Positions 54,168 to 63,000 of a DNA stretch of 64,000 nt are shown here, in pieces. Origin of the DNA: Aestuariivivens sediminicola (lineage in GTDB: Bacteria; Bacteroidota; Bacteroidia; Flavobacteriales; Flavobacteriaceae). Made by a program: the position numbers and the translations under genes. The notes under the pieces are model-generated. The model worked only from the letters and a program-made list of their open reading frames with translations. It searched no databases and had not been told where the DNA came from. Where the stretch lies: the NCBI RefSeq assembly GCF_022662015.1, contig NZ_JAKMCM010000001.1, positions 1,054,001 to 1,118,000 of the forward strand. The letters are read 5' to 3'. Numbering within the stretch: the first letter of the stretch is position 1; each line of letters opens with the position of its first letter.

Positions 54168-55328
54168 ATGGCCGTGAATAGCAGAATCATTAAACAGATT
54201 ACCGGCTTAAAACCCGGTCCCACCGTGGTGTTCTTTGGCGGCATTCACGGTAACGAACCCTCCGGCGTCTATGCCTTGGAAAAGGTTCTCGAGCCATTAA
54301 CCAGGAAGGACATTTCCGGAAACATCTATGCCATAGCAGGTAATCTGCAGGCCCTTGAAAAAAAACAAAGGTTTTTAAAAGAAGACTTAAACCGCATCTG
54401 GACCCCACCACGCATCGACAGCATCACAGATCAAACAGAATTGCATTATGAACACCGGGAACTACATGATCTGCATGAATTGTTAAAATCTATTTTACAA
54501 GACCATCAAGGGCCCTTCTACTTTTTCGATTTACACACCACCTCGAGTAAAACCTTACCGTTTATTACGATAAACGATGCCATTATTAACCGTTCGTTCT
54601 CCAAACAATTTCCTGTGCCAATTGTGCTCGGTATTGAAGAATATCTGGAAGGCGCACTTTTAAGTTATATCAACCAGATGGGTTATGTTTCACTTGGGTT
54701 TGAATCCGGACAACACGACGATATACAGGCTGTACGAAACCATATTGCCTTTATCCATTTGGCGCTTGTCTTTACAGGACTTAGGGATCGCGCAGATCTT
54801 AAAAAATTCGAGCATTATTTTGAACAATTGAAGTCAGAAGGGGAGTTTGACACCTGCTTTTTTGAGATTATAGATTTGCACCGTATTACCGAGAAGGACC
54901 AGTTTAAAATGTATAATGGATTTGATAGTTTTCAAAATATTCGAAAGGGAGAAAAAATAGCCGTACATAAAGAAGGTGTCCTTAAATCGCGTTATAACGG
55001 GAAAATATTTATGCCACTGTATCAACAAAAAGGATCAGAGGGCTTTTTCATCATCAGAAGCATTAACCGTGTATTTTTAAAGCTGTCGGTCTGGTTACGA
55101 CAGATACAGGCAGATGGCCTGCTTAAATTCTTGCCGGGTATTGTATGGCACGATAAGAAAAAGGGCATTTTAAAAGTAGATTTAAAGGTGGCCAAGTTTA
55201 TGGCCAAGCCCATCTTCCACCTATTAGGCTACAGGAACAAACATATCACCGAAACGAATCTGTTATTATATAACAGGGAGCGCGTTGCCAAAACACATAT
55301 GTATAAAAAGGAGAAGTGGTATCGCTAA
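54168..55328 (+). CDS. Succinylglutamate desuccinylase/aspartoacylase-family zinc hydrolase
   Basis: A 386-residue zinc-dependent carboxypeptidase-like amidohydrolase. The zinc ligands His27 and Glu30 lie in FGGIHGNEPSG, and the third histidine in FDLHTTSS (about 122-129); IVLGIEEYLEGALLS and GFESGQHD follow the AstE/AspA pattern. Such enzymes remove an acyl group from N-acyl-glutamate or -aspartate. About 80 extra C-terminal residues (from about 305) are not part of the core. It directly follows the GCS2-CBS gene, so ligase and deacylase probably act in one pathway. Confidence 0.85.
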   Translation: MAVNSRIIKQITGLKPGPTVVFFGGIHGNEPSGVYALEKVLEPLTRKDISGNIYAIAGNLQALEKKQRFLKEDLNRIWTPPRIDSITDQTELHYEHRELHDLHELLKSILQDHQGPFYFFDLHTTSSKTLPFITINDAIINRSFSKQFPVPIVLGIEEYLEGALLSYINQMGYVSLGFESGQHDDIQAVRNHIAFIHLALVFTGLRDRADLKKFEHYFEQLKSEGEFDTCFFEIIDLHRITEKDQFKMYNGFDSFQNIRKGEKIAVHKEGVLKSRYNGKIFMPLYQQKGSEGFFIIRSINRVFLKLSVWLRQIQADGLLKFLPGIVWHDKKKGILKVDLKVAKFMAKPIFHLLGYRNKHITETNLLLYNRERVAKTHMYKKEKWYR

Positions 55329-55329
55329 A

Positions 55330-57144
55330 TTAACTTCTGTTATTTCTGAGGTCGATATCGGCCATTAATCCTTTTGGATCGATTTCAACGGATTGTACAG
55401 GTTTTTTGGTCTCGAACGTATACGTTGGATAGGCCCAGGCCCAGTCTTCAAGTTGCGTTGCGCTGGTTGGTTTTGCCCCACGCATGATGCGCAAAGGGAT
55501 ATAAAAATCCTCACTCGTCCCGTCGGTGTAGGTAACGGTTAGATCTATAGGCATAGGCATTAATCCGATACGCTCTAAAGTGATGCGCCTTCCCTCAACA
55601 GCTTTGACACCATAATCAATGGTATTTGTGGTTTGCGTAAAATCCATTAAATACCAATCGAGCTCTAAACCCGACACCTTTTCTGCCGTACGAATGATAT
55701 CGTTAGGCACCGGATGCGTAAACGCAAAATCCCGGAAGTAATTTTTAATTGTTTTTTCCTGATTTTCCTGTCCAATAACATAGGCCAACTGGGCTAAAAA
55801 CACATAGCCTTTATAGTACGCCGAAATCGAGTAGGCCTGTCTTAAATTAAATCGGTCGGCATGAGTCGTCTGGGGTTGTTCTTTACCCGACAGAGCTAAA
55901 GAACGGTACAAATCGTAAACGCCCTTGGATGTCTGGGAAAAGTCAGTGTTAAAAATATGACTTTCAGCAAGTTCTCCGAAATATTCGGTAAACCCCTCGT
56001 CCATCCAATAATGCTTTAACTCGTTAGTTGCGAGTAAAAATTGAAACCAGGTATGTGCCATTTCGTGAGCGGTAACCCCGAACAAGCCTTCAAAAGTACC
56101 TTCACCGAGAATTAGAGTACACATCGCATACTCCATACCCCCATCGCCACCTTGAATTAGGGAATACTGGTCGTAGGGGTAGGGTCCGATATTATTACTG
56201 AAAAACTGCATCAGTTCTACCGCTTTCGGCTGCAAATTTTTCCAGTTCTCCAATTTTTCCTTTGTCATGGTGCTTTTGTAGAAAAAATGTAAAACAGGTC
56301 CATCAGGAACCTTTAAGGTGTCATGCCTGTAATCCGGATCGGCCGCCCAGGTAAAATCATGGACATTGGGTGCTTTAAAATGCCAGGTTAGTGTTTCACC
56401 TGCCGGACGATTTACAGTTCCGGTTTCATAACCATGTCCAATCGCGTTGGGGTTTTGCAGATAACCGGTGCCTCCAACCACATAGTCTTTGTCGATGGTT
56501 AATTTCACATCGAAGTTACCCCACACCCCGTGAAACTCCCGTTCAATATAAGGGTCGGCATGCCAGCCTTCAAAATCATATTCGGCGAGTTTGGGATACC
56601 ACTGAGCCATGGATAAGGCCACCCCTTCGTTGTTGTTCCTGCCTGAGCGACGAATTTGTACAGGGACCTGAGCCTCGAAAACCATATTAAAAACAACGCT
56701 TTCTCCGGGTTGAATGGGTTTGTCTAAATCTACCTCCAAAACCGTACCCACTGGTTCATATTTTACATCAATGCCATTCTGCTTCAGAGAATTCACTTTT
56801 ATGTATCCAATTTCATCAGGCTTCAGTTTGCTAATTCTATCGCCAATGCGCGAATCAGGAAAGGGCGTCGTTTGAGAGCGTATATCCATTTCACTTCCCG
56901 GCTGAAAGGCATTAAAGTAGAGATGATAATACACTCGGGTTAACTCGTCAGGAGAATTATTGGTATATGTAAGCTCTTGTTTTCCTTTATATTGATAGTT
57001 GTTCACGTCGAAAACAATATCCATTTTGTAATCGACATGTTGTTGCCAATACGCGGGTTTTGTCTTTGTAATCGTACTATTCTGAGACTTCGAAGCTATT
57101 CCGAAGAACATGAAACAAAGCAGGACGTACACGCGGTATCTCAT
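55330..57144 (-). CDS. M1-family zinc aminopeptidase, secreted
   Basis: A 604-residue exported metallopeptidase (signal peptide about 1-20, ending ASKSQ). The zinc site HEMAH (360-364) with second Glu383 in MDEGFTEYFGE is complete. The exopeptidase GxMEN motif appears as GGMEYA (in GGDGGMEYAMCTL), with Tyr in the place of Asn, as in many Bacteroidota relatives. It likely digests peptides in the periplasm or outside. It is convergent with the aspartoacylase-like gene, one base between stops. Confidence 0.9.
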   Translation of the reverse strand: MRYRVYVLLCFMFFGIASKSQNSTITKTKPAYWQQHVDYKMDIVFDVNNYQYKGKQELTYTNNSPDELTRVYYHLYFNAFQPGSEMDIRSQTTPFPDSRIGDRISKLKPDEIGYIKVNSLKQNGIDVKYEPVGTVLEVDLDKPIQPGESVVFNMVFEAQVPVQIRRSGRNNNEGVALSMAQWYPKLAEYDFEGWHADPYIEREFHGVWGNFDVKLTIDKDYVVGGTGYLQNPNAIGHGYETGTVNRPAGETLTWHFKAPNVHDFTWAADPDYRHDTLKVPDGPVLHFFYKSTMTKEKLENWKNLQPKAVELMQFFSNNIGPYPYDQYSLIQGGDGGMEYAMCTLILGEGTFEGLFGVTAHEMAHTWFQFLLATNELKHYWMDEGFTEYFGELAESHIFNTDFSQTSKGVYDLYRSLALSGKEQPQTTHADRFNLRQAYSISAYYKGYVFLAQLAYVIGQENQEKTIKNYFRDFAFTHPVPNDIIRTAEKVSGLELDWYLMDFTQTTNTIDYGVKAVEGRRITLERIGLMPMPIDLTVTYTDGTSEDFYIPLRIMRGAKPTSATQLEDWAWAYPTYTFETKKPVQSVEIDPKGLMADIDLRNNRS

Positions 57145-57269
57145 AAGATCATTATTTATTAGTTTACCATAAATGAAAACGCAGCCTCTTTAAAAGAGGA
57201 GATGCATCAGGGCATTCAAAACGCTATCGCAAATGACTCTTAAAGCCTACAGCCCTTTCAATAAACTGA

Positions 57270-58877
57270 TTAGTTTGCTAATCTGGAAGCCAGGATGAGT
57301 GCGTTATAAGCATTAACAATTCTGCCAGAACTGCTCAATTCTGAGAATGGTTTTATATTGTTACTATCACCACCAACAATAACCTTTGTCTTAAGAGGCA
57401 ATCCGGAATCCATCAAAACTTTCTTTACCTGTGCCGCTGTTAACTTTGGAAAATAAGAACGAATCAAAGCGGCTACACCAGCCACAGCAGGAGCTGCCAT
57501 GGATGTTCCGTTTTTACTATCGTATTCATTTTCAGGTGTGGTGGAATAAATATCAGCACCCGGGGCAAAAACATCGACATTCTTTTTACCGTAATTCGAA
57601 AAGCTGGCCACCATATTAGAGCCGTATTTTGGACTTAGCGCTCCTACCCTTATGTAATTGTCTGATACTTCCACATAATTTACATTGTCGTCCGGAAAAT
57701 TAGGTTCTACATCCACATCTTTACTGTCGTTACCGGCGGCATGAACAAACAGGACATCGTTTTTACCTGCATAGGCAATCGCGTCTCTAACCCAATCGCT
57801 GTGGGGGGAATAACTTTTACCGAAGCTGCCATTAATAATTCGAGCCCCGTTATCCACAGCGTATCGGATGGCTAAAGCAACATCTTTGTCGTATTCGTCA
57901 CCATTGGGTACCGTTCTTATACTCATGAGTTTCACATTATTGGCTACACCGTTAGCACCCAAACCATTATTGCGTTCAGCAGCAATTATACCTGCCACAT
58001 GCGTACCATGACTTTCGCTTTTCTTAACCGGTTTTACATTACCATTACCATAATATTTTGTGCTCATATCGTCCGGGTCATCCCCATTAACACGGCCCTT
58101 GAGGTCTTTATTTAAATTGTAGTCAAGTCGGTCGTTAATGCTTTCAAGACTATTGGATATTTCTTTTAACGCATCACTTAAGGCATCTAATCCATTGCTG
58201 AACATATAGTTTGCTATTTGGGCGGACATTTTTAAATCTTCATCCTCAGTCTCTATTGCAGCAACCTCCTTTTTTGTATAATCCTTTTTACCGAAATGCT
58301 TTGCAAGGGTCTCATCTGCAAATTTGACCTGTTGGTAAATCTGGTCGTATTGTACTTTTCGTTCAGACCATTTTTTATACTCCTTTTCGTATTCTGCTTT
58401 TGCCGCCGCATATTCGGGATTGCTCGTGTCGCCACTCACTAAAATACGCACCATCTCGAGTTGTTCGTTATAGCCTTCGCCCAAAAAGTTCCATCCATGG
58501 ACATCATCAATGTACCCGTTGTTGTCATCGTCCTTACCATTATTCGGAATTTCATCTTCATTGGTCCAAACCACATCGTTCAGATCTTCATGATTGATAT
58601 CGATACCCGAGTCGATTACGGCCACCGTTACCGATTTTCCTTTTTTATTTTTAATGATTTCGGCGTAGGCTTTATCTACACTCATTCCAGGAATGGTATC
58701 CTTTAATAAATCCAAATGTCCCCAATTCTGTTGCTCGGCCTCCGTCATTTCGGAAACTTTTAAAGGTGAGGAGTCAATATTCTCTATGGGCGTAGATATT
58801 ACAAGTGCTGTACCGCCACAGCTTAGTAAGATTAGGGAGGCCCCAATAACTGTTAAAAATGATTTTATTGTTTGCAT
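57270..58877 (-). CDS. S8-family subtilisin-like serine protease, lipoprotein
   Basis: A 535-residue lipoprotein (LILLSC, Cys about 20) with complete catalytic triad: Asp89 (VAVIDSGID), His290 (SHGTHVAG) and Ser459 (NGTSMAAP). Between Asp and His lies about 200 residues instead of the 30 or so of classical subtilisins; the insert (about 135-285) is charged and helical. DDNNGYIDDVHGWNF near 118-132 looks like a Ca2+-binding loop. It should degrade proteins in the periplasm or on the surface. It follows the MBL gene by 14 bases, in one operon. Confidence 0.92.
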   Translation of the reverse strand: MQTIKSFLTVIGASLILLSCGGTALVISTPIENIDSSPLKVSEMTEAEQQNWGHLDLLKDTIPGMSVDKAYAEIIKNKKGKSVTVAVIDSGIDINHEDLNDVVWTNEDEIPNNGKDDDNNGYIDDVHGWNFLGEGYNEQLEMVRILVSGDTSNPEYAAAKAEYEKEYKKWSERKVQYDQIYQQVKFADETLAKHFGKKDYTKKEVAAIETEDEDLKMSAQIANYMFSNGLDALSDALKEISNSLESINDRLDYNLNKDLKGRVNGDDPDDMSTKYYGNGNVKPVKKSESHGTHVAGIIAAERNNGLGANGVANNVKLMSIRTVPNGDEYDKDVALAIRYAVDNGARIINGSFGKSYSPHSDWVRDAIAYAGKNDVLFVHAAGNDSKDVDVEPNFPDDNVNYVEVSDNYIRVGALSPKYGSNMVASFSNYGKKNVDVFAPGADIYSTTPENEYDSKNGTSMAAPAVAGVAALIRSYFPKLTAAQVKKVLMDSGLPLKTKVIVGGDSNNIKPFSELSSSGRIVNAYNALILASRLAN

Positions 58878-58891
58878 TAGATAAAATTATA

Positions 58892-59752
58892 TTAATTAAA
58901 TACTTCTTTAGTTTTAAATGTGTTCTTTAAACTTACACCTTTTTCTGTTTGCTCCACGGTGATTATTTCGTTATGCGCATCATGCTCTAGATACAGGTAA
59001 TACCCTTTGTCGGCTGCAAGATTAAGGAATGCTTCCTTTTCGTTTAAGGTTAATAACGGCCTGGTGTCGTAACTCATTATATAAGGCAGGGGTAAATGGC
59101 CTGCCGTGGGTAAAAGGTCGGCCATAAAGGCAATGGTCTTGTCCTTATAATGAATTAATGGAATCATTTGTTTTTCGGTATGACCATCGGCTAAAAATAT
59201 ATCGAAGCCCAGTGCTGAATTTTCAATTATATTACTGTTCGACAAAGGCATAAAATGCAATTGCCCACTGTCTTCCATAGGCAGTAGATTCTCTTTGAGA
59301 AAGGATGCCCTTTCTCTTCTGTTAGGCTCAATTGCCCATTCCCAGTGGTTTTTATTGGTCCAAAACCGGGCATTTTTGAATGCAGGCTCATAACCGGTTC
59401 GGTCCTTATTCCACTGAATGCTGCCACCACAATGATCGAAATGCAGGTGGGTCATGAACACATCGGTAATATCGTCCTTGTGAAACCCATATGCAGCCAA
59501 TGATTTTTCCAAACTATCATTTCCCCACAAATAGTAATAACCAAAAAATTTATCGGATTGTTTATTGCCCATTCCCGTATCAATAAGGACTAATCGATTC
59601 CCATCTTCAATCAACAAACAGCGTGCCGTTAAATCAATCATATTGTGGGCATCCGAGGGATTGGTTTTTTGCCATAAAGACTTTGGCACAACACCAAACA
59701 TAGCGCCTCCATCAAGTTTAAAATTTCCGGCTTTTATGGGGTATAAGTTCAT
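58892..59752 (-). CDS. Metallo-beta-lactamase fold hydrolase
   Basis: A 286-residue cytoplasmic protein with the MBL motif THLHFDHCGG: metal ligands His102, His104, Asp106 and His107, with further ligands in FLADGHTEKQ and the C-terminal LEHDAHN. The N-terminal part (MNLYPIKAGNFKLDGGAMFGV) resembles quorum-quenching lactonase-type MBL proteins, but the substrate is not determined. It is the first gene of the pair with the S8 protease. Confidence 0.87.
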   Translation of the reverse strand: MNLYPIKAGNFKLDGGAMFGVVPKSLWQKTNPSDAHNMIDLTARCLLIEDGNRLVLIDTGMGNKQSDKFFGYYYLWGNDSLEKSLAAYGFHKDDITDVFMTHLHFDHCGGSIQWNKDRTGYEPAFKNARFWTNKNHWEWAIEPNRRERASFLKENLLPMEDSGQLHFMPLSNSNIIENSALGFDIFLADGHTEKQMIPLIHYKDKTIAFMADLLPTAGHLPLPYIMSYDTRPLLTLNEKEAFLNLAADKGYYLYLEHDAHNEIITVEQTEKGVSLKNTFKTKEVFN

Positions 59753-59847
59753 AAGGAGCGCAAATTAACAAATATCTCTAAAATCAATACGCATGTTAAG
59801 AATATATTAAGAGATAATGACGACCAAAAGCTTAAAAAAAAGCAACA

Positions 59848-62052
59848 TCATTTAATTATTGATACGATAACCTCACTGAGACGCTTACCGAAGTCCAAAA
59901 TCGCCTTAATTTCTTTTAAACTTGCCAGGCGCTCTTTAGTAAAAATTAAAATGCCTTTGCCGTTGGATTCTATATGGTAGTAGGGGTTGCTTTCAAAAAA
60001 ATGTATGAGATCGTCATTAAAAAATTGTCGGATGGCGTCTTCGTTATCCCCCAGCAGATAAAACCGTCTCGAAAAATCGATATGGTCTTCAAAAGGAATA
60101 TCCTTAAATCCGGCAAAGGCATACATTTTTTCCAAGAACCCCTCTCTATCCAGCGTAAACTCAGGAATCTCTCTTTTCAGGTTGATATGCAGCATGGTAG
60201 CATGTATCACCTCTTTTGCAATAAATTCACCTTCTGTAAATTCGATATCAAACAAGCTTATGGTTTTATCTTTGTAAGACAGTTCGTTATAAATATGGTT
60301 TATGTTCTTGGTATTAAAGAACAAAAAGTCATTTAAAAAATGCACCTGCCTCTGTTTTTTAAAATTATAAAGGAGACCATAGTCTTTCGCAAGTTCTTCC
60401 ATGTTGGTTTGCCTGCGGGTTAAGCTATTTTTAATGAGATTCGGAACAGGCAATAATCGTCTTAGCGCAAAAGGATGTTTTGAATCGGTATCGTGCATGT
60501 CTAATCCAATGACATCAAAATGTCCTCCTCTTTTATAGAACAGGTCCTGATAGCTGTACATGTTTTCCATGACAGTATGATCTACAAATTCACAAAGAGA
60601 AAAATCGACAATAATGTCTTGATTTTCGGGAACAACATCGATATGGCGCTTGAGACGGTAATAATTTAAAAAGCTGGAAAAGTGCTTCACACTGACATAA
60701 TAGGTGTTTGTATTTTCCTCCTTGTACATTAAGACGTTTGGCTTTAGTACATTTCTGATAAACAGACCCAGACTCCTGCTAATACTAACATGAATGATAA
60801 AGGTTATTATTACACCGGCTAAAATACCGGTAATTAATCCCACTTTAATGGTAACAAAGAGCGTTACAAAAAAGATGACGAGTTGCTCCTTACCAATTGA
60901 GAATATTTTCGTAATCACGTTTGGCGAGGCTAATTTATAACCTGTATATACCAGAATAGCCATTAAAGCGGGTAATGGTATTCGTGTTAACTGGGTGCTG
61001 AATAAAACAATGAACAGCACTAAAAAAACGGAATGAAAAAAATTTGAAGATCGATTTGTGGCACCGTTGTTAACGTTCACAGAACTACGAGCGATAACGG
61101 TTACCACATTCAGTCCGCCCATAAATCCGCTGCCCACAGTGGCCAGGCCAAGGGCTTTGAGATCCCTGTTTACATTAGAACGTCGTTTTTCAGGATCTAA
61201 TTTATCAACGGCTTTGATACTTAGTAGGGATTCAATACTTGCTATAAGAGTCAGGGCCAAAACACTTCCTAAAAAGGACAGGCTGACCACTTTACTGAAA
61301 TCAAGAACGGGAATATCTGAAATGATATGCTGAAGCGTAGGTATACCCGTTATCATATATTCCTGTGCTATGGGGTTGTGCTCATGTAACACCAGCTCAA
61401 AATAATAGCTGAAGGCAATAGATAAGATAACGATCCACATTGGAGCCGGAATGAGCTGTAAATATTTGTTTCGAAGTTTAGAATAGAACATCATGATCGC
61501 CAAACTGGTGATGCCGGCCAGGGAGGCAAAAATAAGTCCTTTAGTTTCATAATGTAAAGCGTCATTAACCGTGAAGGGGATTTCCAGCAGATAATCCAGG
61601 GTGTCTTCTCTTTTAATTCTATGGGCAAGCATAATATGGAACTGTTTTCCCAATATAATCAGGCCAATGGCGGCCAACATGCCCTGAATGGCTGAAGAGG
61701 GAAAGAAATCGGCTAAGGTGCCCATTCTAAAAAAACCGAGAAGAATCAATAAGATTCCGGAAAACATAATAGCCACATATGCCGATTCAAGACCTAAGGT
61801 GGTAATGGCAATCAGAATAACGCCAACCAGTCCATTTCCGGGTCCTGTAATGGTAATGTGACTGCCGCCTAAAACAGAAACGACAATCCCGCCTATGACG
61901 GCTGAAATGATTCCCGAAATAGGAGGGGCATCACTAGCCATAGCAAGCCCTAGTCCCAACGGCAAGGCAATCAGACTGACCACAAAACCCGAGAAGATGT
62001 TTCTTGGTAAGGCTTTAAAAAAGGATTTGATGTTGTTCTTTTTCGGACTCAT
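59848..62052 (-). CDS. SulP-family anion transporter with STAS domain
   Basis: A 734-residue membrane transporter. SFFKALPRNIFSGFVVSLIALPLGLGLAMAS opens the SulP fold (about residues 10-40 of a membrane part of about 420 residues, with 10-14 helices), and ITITGPGNGLVGV is the conserved loop. A STAS domain follows (about 440-560; IIVDFSLCEFVDHTVMENM), then about 170 residues of unknown type. SulP proteins move sulfate, bicarbonate or other anions with Na+ or H+; the substrate here is not determinable. Its start overlaps the stop of the universal stress gene by 4 bases (ATGA). Confidence 0.9.
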   Translation of the reverse strand: MSPKKNNIKSFFKALPRNIFSGFVVSLIALPLGLGLAMASDAPPISGIISAVIGGIVVSVLGGSHITITGPGNGLVGVILIAITTLGLESAYVAIMFSGILLILLGFFRMGTLADFFPSSAIQGMLAAIGLIILGKQFHIMLAHRIKREDTLDYLLEIPFTVNDALHYETKGLIFASLAGITSLAIMMFYSKLRNKYLQLIPAPMWIVILSIAFSYYFELVLHEHNPIAQEYMITGIPTLQHIISDIPVLDFSKVVSLSFLGSVLALTLIASIESLLSIKAVDKLDPEKRRSNVNRDLKALGLATVGSGFMGGLNVVTVIARSSVNVNNGATNRSSNFFHSVFLVLFIVLFSTQLTRIPLPALMAILVYTGYKLASPNVITKIFSIGKEQLVIFFVTLFVTIKVGLITGILAGVIITFIIHVSISRSLGLFIRNVLKPNVLMYKEENTNTYYVSVKHFSSFLNYYRLKRHIDVVPENQDIIVDFSLCEFVDHTVMENMYSYQDLFYKRGGHFDVIGLDMHDTDSKHPFALRRLLPVPNLIKNSLTRRQTNMEELAKDYGLLYNFKKQRQVHFLNDFLFFNTKNINHIYNELSYKDKTISLFDIEFTEGEFIAKEVIHATMLHINLKREIPEFTLDREGFLEKMYAFAGFKDIPFEDHIDFSRRFYLLGDNEDAIRQFFNDDLIHFFESNPYYHIESNGKGILIFTKERLASLKEIKAILDFGKRLSEVIVSIIK

Positions 62053-62897
62053 TGAAGAATTAAGACATCAGTTGGTAATTCGGTTAGTATATGTTCAATA
62101 TCATGAGGAAACAAACGATCCCAAAACGTCATTTTACTTGGGGCGTTCATAACCAGTAAATCAGCCCGCGAGACCTGGGCATAATGCCCGATAGTATAAC
62201 CCTGTTTTCCGAATATAGGCTGCGATTTGACCAGGAGGTTTTCGGTGTATTCCTTGGGAATGCTTTCTACAATCTCTTTAATCCTCGAGTTTTCTCGAAG
62301 CTTTATGCGTTCTTTTATAATATTAGCTCGTCTGAGGGATTTGTCGTCCTCCACCTTAACTGCAATGGCATCCTGTTTAATTTCTTCAACAATTGTCACC
62401 TTTTCAGCGTCCAGCATTTTAGCGACATAGAAGGCGCAGGTAATGGTATTCTTTGTTTTTGGGTCTTTTAATCCGTTTACCACAATATGTTTGCAGGGCA
62501 CTCTTTTAACAGAAGGCTTTATCAGCAAGAGCACCGAGCATTTGGCCTGTCTCGTAATTTTTCGGGCAATGGATCCGACATAATATTTAAAGAACCGTTC
62601 GCGTTGAACAGCACCAAGAATGAGGAGGTCTATTTTTTTGAATTGGCATGTAGATAAGATGACTTCTACGGGATCACCCGGTTTAAACACAACCTCGTAG
62701 TCCAGGTTATCTTTTTTAAAGGTATTCAGAATCACTTTTAAGGCTTTTTCCTTATCATCAGACTGGTCACCAACGTGTATCAACACTAATTTAGAGTTAA
62801 AAAAAATGGACAGTCTGGCAGCTTCGAACAGGTTAGCCTTTAAATTGGGCGAAAAGGCCACACCAATTCCAATGCTTTTAAAGGGTCTCAAAGTCAA
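62049..62897 (-). CDS. Universal stress protein with two UspA domains
   Basis: A 282-residue tandem universal stress protein: first domain about 1-140 (KSIGIGVAFSPNLKANL; SIARKITRQAKCSVLLL), second about 145-282. The ATP-binding G-x2-G-x9-G pattern is only partly visible. The frame has no ATG near its 5' end: a TAG lies upstream, and TTG at 62897 or 62891 is needed to keep the first strand. It overlaps SulP by 4 bases, so the two proteins are probably translationally coupled and work together in ion or stress control. Confidence 0.87.
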   Translation of the reverse strand: MTLRPFKSIGIGVAFSPNLKANLFEAARLSIFFNSKLVLIHVGDQSDDKEKALKVILNTFKKDNLDYEVVFKPGDPVEVILSTCQFKKIDLLILGAVQRERFFKYYVGSIARKITRQAKCSVLLLIKPSVKRVPCKHIVVNGLKDPKTKNTITCAFYVAKMLDAEKVTIVEEIKQDAIAVKVEDDKSLRRANIIKERIKLRENSRIKEIVESIPKEYTENLLVKSQPIFGKQGYTIGHYAQVSRADLLVMNAPSKMTFWDRLFPHDIEHILTELPTDVLILQ

Positions 62898-63000
62898 AAT
62901 AAGCCGTTGTTTAATTCCAAAAATCGAAAGATACTATTTTTTAAAAACATAAAATCCACCGATTTGTTTAAATTAGTGTTTTTAAAAGAGAAACTACTGT

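Noticed and set aside
57186-57201. Hairpin CCTCTT/AAGAGG between the S8 and M1 genes
   Set aside because: Short stem without adjacent T run on the minus strand; not listed as a terminator.
59820-59847. GCTTTTTTTTAAGC behind the SulP gene
   Set aside because: The T run forms the loop, the stem has only four pairs, so it is too weak to call.
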